5,446 nt of DNA from an uncultured Rhodanobacteraceae bacterium (lineage in GTDB: Bacteria > Pseudomonadota > Gammaproteobacteria > Xanthomonadales > Rhodanobacteraceae), in NCBI GenBank assembly GCA_937902695.1, contig CALFNI010000105.1:1-5446 (forward strand). The letters are read 5' to 3'. A program made the position numbers and the translations under genes. Below, one piece after another: positions 1 through 4,707 of the stretch (position 1 is the first letter of the stretch; each line of letters starts with the position of its first letter). The notes below the pieces were generated by a model. That model saw only the letters and a list, made by a program, of their open reading frames with translations. It did no database searches and had not been told where the DNA came from.

Positions 1-1359
1 GCGCGTCGCCTGATGCATCGTCAGCGCGCGCTCGCAATCAGGACACTGCGCGCTCCAGCCGCAGTCGTGGCAGAGCAGCACCGGCGCGTAGCCGCGGCGG
101 TTCTTGAACACGAGCGCCTGCTCGCCACGGGCCACGGTGGCCGCGATCGCGTCGAGCGTGGCCGGGGCAAGCCCATGGGCGAGCGGCTTGCGGCGCAGAT
201 CCATCACGCGCAGCACCGGCGGCTGCGCGAGCCCGGCGCGGTGCGGGAGGCGCAGCGATGCGTAGCGGCCGGCCGCGACGTTCGCGAGCGTCTCGAGCGA
301 GGGCGTCGCCGAGCCGAGCACGACCGGTACGCCCAGCGCCTGCGCGCGCAGGACCGCGAGGTCGCGCGCGTGATAGCGGAAGCCTTCCTGCTGCTTGTAC
401 GAGGCGTCGTGCTCTTCGTCGACGACGACGATGCCGGCGCGCGCCAGCGGCACGAACACGGCCGAGCGCGTGCCGACGATGACCTTCGCCTCACCGCTCG
501 CGGCCGCGAGCCAGGCGCGCGCGCGCTCGATGTCGCCGAGGCCCGAATGAAGCACGGCGACATCGACGCCGAGCCGTTCGCGGAAGCGGCGCAGCGTCTG
601 CGGCGTCAGCGCGATCTCGGGCAGGAGAACGAGCGCCTGCTCGCCGCGCGCGAGGCATGCGGCGATCGCGGCAAGATACACCTCGGTCTTGCCGCTGCCG
701 GTCACGCCGTCGAGCACGAACGGCGCGAAGCCGCGTGACGCGACGATCGCGTCGGCCGCCGCGCGCTGCGCGTCGTTGAGCGGCGGACCCGCGATCGCGC
801 TGCGTGCACTCGCGGCACCCGTCGCGCGCTCGATCCAGCGCCGCTTGATGCCGCCGAGCGAGGCGGGCCGCCAGCCGGGCAGCACCGTGTCGAGCTCGCT
901 CATCGCGACCGGTCCGCTGGCGAGCAGCGCCAGCAACGCATCGATGCGCGTCCCGCGCCGGCGCTTCGGATCGTCGCGCGCGGCTTCGCCTTCGGCGGTC
1001 AGCGCAAGCTGATCGGCGAGGGGCGCCGGCAGCGCGCGCGACGAGCGAAGCGCAGCCGGCAGCGCCGCGTGCAGCACCTCGCCGAGCGGATGCTGATAAT
1101 AGCGCGCGGCGCGGCGCAGCGTCGACATCAATTCCGCATCGAGCAGCGGCGCGGCGTCGAGCGCACGCGTCGCAGGCTTCAGGCGATCCGCCGGCAGATC
1201 GGTCTCGTCGGCGTACTCGATGGCGATGCCGACGGCCTCGCGCCGCCCGAACGGCACCAGCACGCGCGCACCCGGCGCCGCATCGACGCCGTTCGATGCA
1301 TAGTCGAACAGGCGATCGAGCGGAACGGGCAGGGCGACGCGGAGGATGGCCTTTGTCAA
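1..1359 (-). CDS. priA: PriA, primosomal protein N' (replication-restart DNA helicase), 3' part beyond left edge
   Basis: PriA is a cytoplasmic 3'-5' SF2 helicase that recognises stalled or collapsed forks and starts reloading of DnaB. The minus strand stays open from here to the window edge, giving 453 residues of a protein usually near 730. Visible landmarks: N-terminal 3'-DNA-binding domain with ILRVALPVPLDRLFDY (residues 5-20) and LVPFGRRE (34-41); Walker A GVTGSGKT (218-225); LLPEIALTPQ; GTRSAVFVPL; Walker B DEEH (314-317); GSATPS (349-354); NRRGYAPVLLCHDCGW, with C430, C433, C439 and C442 as the first four zinc cysteines. The gene is cut inside this cysteine region. I chose the TTG start at 1359. 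From it the Walker lysine is 224 and the cysteines 430-442, a constant six fewer than E. coli PriA as I recall it (K230, C436-C448). A GTG at 1434 is also in frame but lies upstream of the -10-like element at 1415-1420. No good Shine-Dalgarno precedes the TTG. The gene is divergent from the sigma-factor operon. Confidence 0.97.
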   Translation of the reverse strand, partial: MTKAILRVALPVPLDRLFDYASNGVDAAPGARVLVPFGRREAVGIAIEYADETDLPADRLKPATRALDAAPLLDAELMSTLRRAARYYQHPLGEVLHAALPAALRSSRALPAPLADQLALTAEGEAARDDPKRRRGTRIDALLALLASGPVAMSELDTVLPGWRPASLGGIKRRWIERATGAASARSAIAGPPLNDAQRAAADAIVASRGFAPFVLDGVTGSGKTEVYLAAIAACLARGEQALVLLPEIALTPQTLRRFRERLGVDVAVLHSGLGDIERARAWLAAASGEAKVIVGTRSAVFVPLARAGIVVVDEEHDASYKQQEGFRYHARDLAVLRAQALGVPVVLGSATPSLETLANVAAGRYASLRLPHRAGLAQPPVLRVMDLRRKPLAHGLAPATLDAIAATVARGEQALVFKNRRGYAPVLLCHDCGWSAQCPDCERALTMHQATR

Positions 1360-1414
1360 AGCGCGTTCATCGAATCGGTCTGATGGGAAGGCGAAAGCGC
1401 GCGGGCACGCTTCG

Positions 1415-1420
1415 AGTGTA
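1415..1420 (-). promoter_or_regulatory. Candidate priA -10 element TACACT
   Basis: On the minus strand the sequence reads GCTACACTCG, ending about 55 bases before the TTG start of priA. The same GCTACACT octamer stands directly in front of the MATE gene at 4690-4697. No recognisable -35 hexamer lies 16-18 bases upstream, so this is inferred from the shared motif and its position only. If used, transcription would start near 1408, which excludes the upstream in-frame GTG at 1434. Confidence 0.4.
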
Positions 1421-1537
1421 GCGGTCGCGTGCACGCCGCCGAACTCAGCGTCGTCAATGGTGACGACACGACGCGCGAAACCAAGGCGCGACGGGAGGTC
1501 GGAGGTGATCGCTGGCGCACGGGCAAGGGTTGCGCGT

Positions 1538-1553
1538 GGTTTCTCACGAAACC
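1538..1553. repeat. Perfect 6-bp inverted repeat, possible operator or small hairpin
   Basis: GGTTTC (1538-1543) and GAAACC (1548-1553) are exact inverted copies separated by TCAC. No T-run follows directly, so it is not a standard terminator. It lies between the putative priA promoter and the DnaA boxes and could be a dimeric-repressor site. No regulator can be assigned from sequence alone. Confidence 0.4.
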
Positions 1554-1597
1554 GTCAGCAATATCGATTAACCATCCGCCCGCTCAGGAGTTTTTTG

Positions 1598-1633
1598 CTT
1601 ATCCACAAGAAGTGTGGATAAGTCTGTGGATGA
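1598..1633. promoter_or_regulatory. Cluster of three DnaA boxes (two perfect inverted, one with one mismatch)
   Basis: Box 1, TTATCCACA, is on the plus strand at 1599-1607. Box 2, TGTGGATAA (the same 9-mer on the minus strand), is at 1613-1621. Together with flanking C1598 and G1622 they form a perfect 10-bp inverted repeat around the spacer AGAAG. Box 3, TGTGGATGA at 1625-1633, has box 2's orientation and one mismatch. All three fall within 35 bases. Both perfect boxes match the established DnaA consensus TTATNCACA. A weaker match, TGTGTACAA, lies at 1806-1814. Possible roles: DnaA control of priA or the sigma operon, a DARS/datA-like DnaA-titrating or reactivating locus, or part of an origin. 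The usual origin neighbours (dnaA, rpmH, gidA) are not in the window. The 10-bp arms could also form an RNA hairpin. Confidence 0.75.
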
Positions 1634-1689
1634 TCCGGTCCGAAGCGCGTTCCGGAGCGCACCGTTGAGCCTCGCCGCTTGGCTTGGCG

Positions 1690-1734
1690 AATCTTTAATC
1701 AATCTGTAATACACATTACCAATCAATGGTTTGA
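1690..1734. other. AT-rich block with small dyad, possible unwinding element or promoter region
   Basis: About three quarters A+T by eye over roughly 42 bases, a sharp contrast with the GC-rich surroundings. It contains AATCAAT twice (1698-1704 and 1722-1728, approximately), the dyad GTAAT-ACAC-ATTAC (1706-1719), and TTTAAT (1694-1699), five of six matches to a -10 hexamer but without a properly spaced -35. It begins about 55 bases after the DnaA-box cluster, so a duplex-unwinding role is possible. An ordinary AT-rich promoter upstream region for the sigma operon is equally possible. Confidence 0.4.
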
Positions 1735-1819
1735 AGCTGACACATCGGCGCCCGGCCGGATTCCTTCGTGGCGGCGCCGGCCCGGACATCGAAGGCATGC
1801 CGGGCTGTGTACAACGGGC

Positions 1820-1825
1820 TTGACA
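1820..1825 (+). promoter_or_regulatory. Perfect TTGACA -35-like hexamer upstream of the sigma operon
   Basis: TTGACA is an exact sigma-70 -35 match about 90 bases before the sigma-factor start. At 16-18 bases spacing the downstream hexamers (for example GCACGG at 1843) do not resemble a -10. It may therefore be chance, an activator-dependent promoter, or one read by an alternative sigma factor, including the operon's own product. An inverted GTCAA lies at 1857-1861. Confidence 0.25.
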
Positions 1826-1906
1826 AGCGACACGCCACTTGAGCACGGTCAGCGGCGTCAACCGCGCGCGCGCCCGAGCGTTCAAGGGGTCGGGAACGGA
1901 CGAAAA

Positions 1907-1936
1907 ATGCACCGATGGACGCTGAAATCAGCCTGA
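1907..1936 (+). other. Possible nine-codon leader ORF (MHRWTLKSA) overlapping the sigma-factor start region
   Basis: An ATG at 1907 is preceded at about six bases by GGA (1898-1900), better ribosome-site spacing than either sigma start has. It encodes MHRWTLKSA and stops at TGA 1934-1936. That stop overlaps an in-frame ATG (Met8) of the sigma gene as TGATG. This fits translational coupling from a leader peptide to a shorter sigma protein starting at 1936. At this length chance is a serious alternative. Confidence 0.25.
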
Positions 1937-2505
1937 TGGCCGTGTTCGACGAGAGCCGGCGCGCCGTGGGCGCGGGCGAGGAATCGCGCCCGCTCGACAT
2001 GTTCCTGCGCGGCGTGGAGCGCCGGGCGCTCCGCATGGCCGAGCTCGCGACCGGCAGCCGCGACGAGGCGCTCGATCTCGTCCAGGACGCGATGTTCGGC
2101 TTCGTGCGCCACTACGGCGGCCACGACGGCGCCGAATGGCCGCCGCTGTTCTGGCGCGTGCTCGACAGCCGCCTCAACGACTGGCACCGCCGGCAGAAGG
2201 TGCGCGGGCGCTGGTCGTTCCGGCCGGATGACAAGAACACCGACGAGGATCCGATCGCGCTGGCGCCCGATGCGCGCGAGCCCGGCCCGCTCGCGCGCAT
2301 GGCCGACGGCGAGGCGTCGGTCGCGCTCGAAGCGGCGCTCCGCGGCTTGCCGCTGCGCCAGCGGCAGGCATTCCTGCTGCGGATCTGGGAGGGCCTCGAC
2401 GTCGCCGCGACCGCGGTCGCGATGCGCTGCAGCGAGGGCAGCGTCAAGACGCATCTTTCGCGCGCGCTGGCGAACCTTCGCCGCGCGCTGGAGGCGCACC
2501 GGTGA
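1915..2505 (+). CDS. ECF-like RNA polymerase sigma-70 family factor
   Basis: At 196 residues this has the two-domain layout of a small alternative sigma factor that directs RNA polymerase to a special promoter set. Region 2 spans about residues 27-97: LDMFLRGVERRALRMAEL, then ATGSRDEALDLVQDAM (45-60, the core polymerase-binding helix) and LFWRVLDSRLNDWHRR (78-93, -10 recognition). A charged linker runs 98-135. Region 4 spans about 138-192: LRGLPLRQRQAFLLRIWEGLDVAATAVAM, then the recognition helix CSEGSVKTHLSRALANLRR (172-190). There is no region 1 or 3. The start is uncertain. ATG 1915 lacks a well-spaced ribosome site, while ATG 1936 (Met8) overlaps a leader-ORF stop and would remove a poorly conserved-looking tail. 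The stop overlaps the next gene's GTG start as GTGA, so the two are probably coupled. The target promoters cannot be read from the sequence. It resembles sigma factors that precede DUF3619/DUF3106 genes in Xanthomonadales and betaproteobacteria. Confidence 0.93.
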   Translation: MDAEISLMAVFDESRRAVGAGEESRPLDMFLRGVERRALRMAELATGSRDEALDLVQDAMFGFVRHYGGHDGAEWPPLFWRVLDSRLNDWHRRQKVRGRWSFRPDDKNTDEDPIALAPDAREPGPLARMADGEASVALEAALRGLPLRQRQAFLLRIWEGLDVAATAVAMRCSEGSVKTHLSRALANLRRALEAHR

Positions 2506-2867
2506 ATGCGCCGAACGACGAACGCTGGCTCGAGCGCGCCAGGGCGCTCCTCGACGACTCCGCCGACAATCTCGACGCCGCGACGCTGTCGCGCCTCAAC
2601 CGCGCGCGGCAGGCGGCGCTCGCGGCGCGACGCAAGGGCCCGGGCCGATGGGCCTGGGGCGCGGCCTTCGCCGGCGCCGCGGCCGCCGTGTTCGCCGTCG
2701 CGATCGCGCTGCATCGGCAAGGCCTCCCGCCGGCGAGCACGCCGGCCGCTTCGCTGCAGCCGGCCGACATCGACGTGCTGACCAGCGACGACGATCTCGA
2801 TCTCGCCGATAACCTCGATTTCTACGCGTGGCTCGAAAAGCAGCCGGCCGGAGGCCCGAGTGGCTGA
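2502..2867 (+). CDS. Small single-pass membrane protein, DUF3619-like, candidate anti-sigma factor
   Basis: 121 residues starting at a GTG that overlaps the sigma gene's TGA (GTGA). Residues 1-48 are polar and probably helical (ERARALLDDSADNLDAATLSR, then a basic stretch ending ARRKGPGR). One hydrophobic segment follows at about 50-70 (WAWGAAFAGAAAAVFAVAIAL), then a Pro/Ala linker and an acidic tail with DVLTSDDDLDLADNLDFYAWLEKQ (91-114). The positive residues before the membrane segment predict N-inside, C-outside. The layout fits the DUF3619 family found beside such sigma factors; I assign it by pattern and position, not by a search. Its location directly after the sigma gene, a short cytoplasmic part and a single membrane span are what a membrane anti-sigma factor would show, but no named anti-sigma motif such as the zinc HxxxCxxC is present. 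The last eight bases overlap the following gene. Confidence 0.85.
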   Translation: MNAPNDERWLERARALLDDSADNLDAATLSRLNRARQAALAARRKGPGRWAWGAAFAGAAAAVFAVAIALHRQGLPPASTPAASLQPADIDVLTSDDDLDLADNLDFYAWLEKQPAGGPSG

Positions 2868-3354
2868 GCGGCATCGTCGCGCCGGAGCGATTGCGCGGGC
2901 GGCGTTCGTCGCCTCGCTGCTGCTCGCCGCATCGCCGGCGGTTTCGTCGGGCGCGCAGGACGAGGATGCCGCGCAGCGGACCGCTGGCGCGATGCCCTGG
3001 TCCGCGCTGGATGCGGACGAGCAGCGCATGCTCGCGCCCGTCCGCGAGCAATGGCAGGAGATTCCGCCGGCACAGCAGCAGCGCCTGCGCCGCAAGGCCG
3101 AGCGCTGGCAATCGCTTGCGCCCGAACAGCAGGACCGCATCCGCCAGCGCCTCGCGCGCTTTGCCGCGATGACGCCGGCACAGCGTGCCGCCGCGCGCGA
3201 GCGATTTCGCGCATTCCAGCAGCTGCCGCCGGACGAGAAGCAGCGCATCCGCGAGGCGTTCCGGCGCTATCACGCGCTGACGCCGGAGCAGCGGCGCGAG
3301 CTGCGCGAGCGCTACGATCAGAACCGGCGCAAGCCGGACACCGGCGCGCAGTAG
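2860..3354 (+). CDS. Exported DUF3106 protein with six 18-residue helical repeats
   Basis: 164 residues from a GTG at 2860, overlapping the upstream gene by eight bases. Residues 1-31 look like a Sec signal: basic MAERHRR, hydrophobic AAFVASLLLAA, then SPAVSSGA with possible cleavage around 27-32. The mature protein is nearly all repeats, with an aromatic residue every 18 positions (W47, W65, W83, F101, F119, Y137). Each heads a unit of the form aromatic-xx-L/I/M-x-P/A-x-E/Q-Q/R/K-xx-L/I-R, as in YHALTPEQRRELRERYDQ. This is the DUF3106 pattern, a family without known function. The LTPEQR-like turns recall Spy/CpxP periplasmic proteins, but that is analogy only. It is rich in Arg, Gln and Glu and has no cysteine. 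A periplasmic sensor, chaperone or partner of the preceding membrane protein is inferred from operon position. It ends 24 bases from the convergent DUF3667 gene. Confidence 0.9.
   Translation: MAERHRRAGAIARAAFVASLLLAASPAVSSGAQDEDAAQRTAGAMPWSALDADEQRMLAPVREQWQEIPPAQQQRLRRKAERWQSLAPEQQDRIRQRLARFAAMTPAQRAAARERFRAFQQLPPDEKQRIREAFRRYHALTPEQRRELRERYDQNRRKPDTGAQ
2998..3321 (+). repeat. Six tandem 18-codon repeats inside the DUF3106 gene
   Basis: Translated units are residues 47-64, 65-82, 83-100, 101-118, 119-136 and 137-154, with no insertion or deletion between them. They are conserved at the level of residue type rather than DNA, which suggests old duplications under constraint. Positions 1 (aromatic), 4 (L/I/M), 8-9 (E/Q-rich) and 12-13 (hydrophobic then mostly Arg) are the most constant. 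The first unit is the most divergent. Confidence 0.85.
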
Positions 3355-3378
3355 GCGCAGCGCCGCCGCTTCAGACGC

Positions 3379-4590
3379 TCATGCGAGCGCGAGGCTCGCG
3401 AGCAGTGCGCCGACGATGCCGAACGTGATGATGATCGTGTAGCAGATGCCGATGATCGAGTACTTGATCGTCGTCATGATCCATCCCTGCCGGTAAACGC
3501 GCTTCTGCATGAGGAAGAGATAGATCGGAAGCCAGATCCAGACCGCGTCGCGCAGAAGGCTGATCAGCCATTCGACGCCGGGCGCCGACGTCATCGCCCA
3601 TTTCTTCAGCATCGCGAGGATCGCGAGCAGCAGCAGCGACATGAAGATGAACGCGTGGCTGTGCAGCGCGACCATCAGGTGTTCCATGTACAGCCGCCGC
3701 TTGAAGATGTAGACGATCTTGAGCAGCACCGCGAAGAGCGGCATCAGGATGCCGAGCGTCCACGGCAGTCGCGAGAAGACCGCTTCGATCAGCCGGCGCG
3801 GATCCTTCTTCGCCGCGACGATGTTCTCCTTCGCGCGGCCGGCCATGTCGTTGAGCTCGGCATTCGCGAACTCGGGCAGCCACGACACCTTGATCGGGTG
3901 CGCGGCGGGATCCCACGGCTTGCCGTCGAACTGGATGTCGCCGTCCTCCTCCTTCGCGTTCGGATCGGGCGGCGCCTTCTCGCCTTTCGCGCGCGCTTCC
4001 TCGCGCGATTTGAGGTAGGCGAGGCGATCGTCGGCGCGCTTCTGGATCTTCGCGCGCGCTTTCTGCAGCGAATCGACCGTGGCCGGCGGCATCTCGGGCA
4101 CGCTGATCGCCTTGTCGATGCCGGCCAGCTCCTTGGCGACGCGCTTGTCCACGTCGGACGTCGTCTGCGCCGTGTCGATGTCGCCGTTGTCGCCGAGATG
4201 GTTCCACGTAAAGCGCTCGTCGCCGAGATTGAGCGCGACCTGGATCGCGAAGAACGCGACGATGCAGAGGAAGAAGAAGAGGCGAAACGGCGTGACGTAG
4301 CGGACGCGCCGGCCCGCGAAATATTCGAGCGTCAGATAGCCAGGCCGGAAGTACAGCGGCAGGAGGCTCCGGAACACGCGCGAGTCGATGTTGAACACGG
4401 TGTCGAGCACGTCGTGCATGACGCTCGCGAGCTGGCGGATCATGCCCTTCTCGGGCTGGCCGCACGCGTAGCAATACGGGCCGTGCATCGGGGCGCCGCA
4501 GTTCGCACAGGCTTTCTGCGCCCATTGCGGACCTGCGGGCGGCGTCGCCGGCGGCGGCACCGGTGTCGGGACTTCGACGACAGTGTTCAT
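3379..4590 (-). CDS. DUF3667 family zinc-ribbon integral membrane protein
   Basis: 403 residues. A Pro-rich N-terminus (PTPVPPPATPPAGP, 8-21) leads into a four-cysteine zinc ribbon, CANCG...YCYACGQ (C28, C31, C40, C43). Next comes the family signature PLYFRPGYLTLEYFAGRR (78-95) and the first membrane segment about 102-120. A long charged loop (121-275) rich in Ala, Lys, Asp and Glu includes a likely coiled stretch at about 173-205. Four more membrane segments follow at about 277-296, 310-328, 345-363 and 378-402, with the signature YMEHLMVALHSHAF (301-314). Five spans and the DUF3667 motifs make the family assignment firm; the biochemical role is unknown. The ATG at 4590 is the natural start because it keeps the zinc ribbon; only a weak GAG lies upstream. 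It is transcribed toward the sigma operon, with 24 bases and no visible terminator between the two stop codons. It is divergent from the MATE gene across 117 bases. Confidence 0.92.
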   Translation of the reverse strand: MNTVVEVPTPVPPPATPPAGPQWAQKACANCGAPMHGPYCYACGQPEKGMIRQLASVMHDVLDTVFNIDSRVFRSLLPLYFRPGYLTLEYFAGRRVRYVTPFRLFFFLCIVAFFAIQVALNLGDERFTWNHLGDNGDIDTAQTTSDVDKRVAKELAGIDKAISVPEMPPATVDSLQKARAKIQKRADDRLAYLKSREEARAKGEKAPPDPNAKEEDGDIQFDGKPWDPAAHPIKVSWLPEFANAELNDMAGRAKENIVAAKKDPRRLIEAVFSRLPWTLGILMPLFAVLLKIVYIFKRRLYMEHLMVALHSHAFIFMSLLLLAILAMLKKWAMTSAPGVEWLISLLRDAVWIWLPIYLFLMQKRVYRQGWIMTTIKYSIIGICYTIIITFGIVGALLASLALA

Positions 4591-4691
4591 CAGGCTCGAC
4601 GTGAATGCGTTGGTTTGCGCGGCTCGCGATCTCGCGCGGACGCTGTCCGAGGACGCCTCGCGCGGCCGAGGCCCGCCATCTCCCGCTCGGC

Positions 4692-4697
4692 TACACT
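4692..4697 (+). promoter_or_regulatory. Candidate MATE-gene -10 element TACACT, giving an almost leaderless mRNA
   Basis: GGCTACACTTCG precedes the ATG at 4708 by ten bases, so transcription starting 6-7 bases after the hexamer would begin about 4 bases before the start codon. No ribosome site is present and none would fit on such a transcript. There is no clear -35. The match to the octamer GCTACACT upstream of priA is the main support. The rest of 4591-4707 shows no obvious promoter for the divergent DUF3667 gene. Confidence 0.5.
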
Positions 4698-4707
4698 TCG
4701 CGGCCCC

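Larger units (their letters stand above)
1360..1914. other. Divergent intergenic region between priA and the sigma-factor operon, no convincing protein gene
   Basis: 555 bases separate the two divergent starts. Open frames crossing this stretch on both strands have no family features, and I read them as chance. What it holds: a -10-like element for priA (1415-1420), a perfect inverted repeat (1538-1553), a run of six T (1591-1596), three DnaA boxes (1599-1633), an AT-rich block (about 1690-1734) containing a GTAAT/ATTAC dyad, a TTGACA hexamer (1820-1825), and a possible nine-codon leader ORF (1907-1936). The segment 1740-1805 is very GC-rich, with overlapping imperfect dyads such as GCCCGG (1780-1785) and CCGGGC (1800-1805). 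I saw no tRNA, terminator or CRISPR repeat. Confidence 0.8.

Noticed and set aside
13..738. 241-residue plus-strand open frame
   Set aside because: It lies antisense to priA, is dominated by Arg, Ala and Glu without domains, and is a GC-rich shadow of a gene with clear helicase motifs on the other strand.
1356..1547. 63-residue minus-strand open frame upstream of priA
   Set aside because: No domain, no ribosome site, and a stop inside the priA start. Only its last codons are kept, as a weak leader-ORF idea.
1429..1668. 79-residue plus-strand open frame crossing the DnaA boxes
   Set aside because: It runs through the regulatory sites, has no recognisable family and no promoter. I treat it as chance.
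1599..1734. Calling this stretch the chromosomal origin outright
   Set aside because: Three boxes and an AT-rich block are suggestive, but dnaA, dnaN, rpmH and gidA are absent and GC skew cannot be judged on this window.
2112..3248. 378-residue minus-strand open frame opposite the sigma operon
   Set aside because: Low-complexity Arg/Ser/Ala composition with no family motif. It spans three well-supported plus-strand genes and is explained by third-position GC bias.
3354..3364. GGCG-CAG-CGCC dyad after the DUF3106 stop, considered as a terminator
   Set aside because: The stem is only 4-5 bases and no T-run follows on either strand.
3388..3400. CGCGAG-G-CTCGCG inverted repeat near the DUF3667 stop
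   Set aside because: A one-base loop cannot form a hairpin, and it lies in coding sequence where GCG/CGC codons produce such dyads often.
3371..4525. 384-residue minus-strand open frame in another frame of the DUF3667 gene
   Set aside because: Same strand but wrong frame. The DUF3667 frame carries the zinc ribbon, signatures and membrane spans, while this one is Arg/His-rich and featureless.
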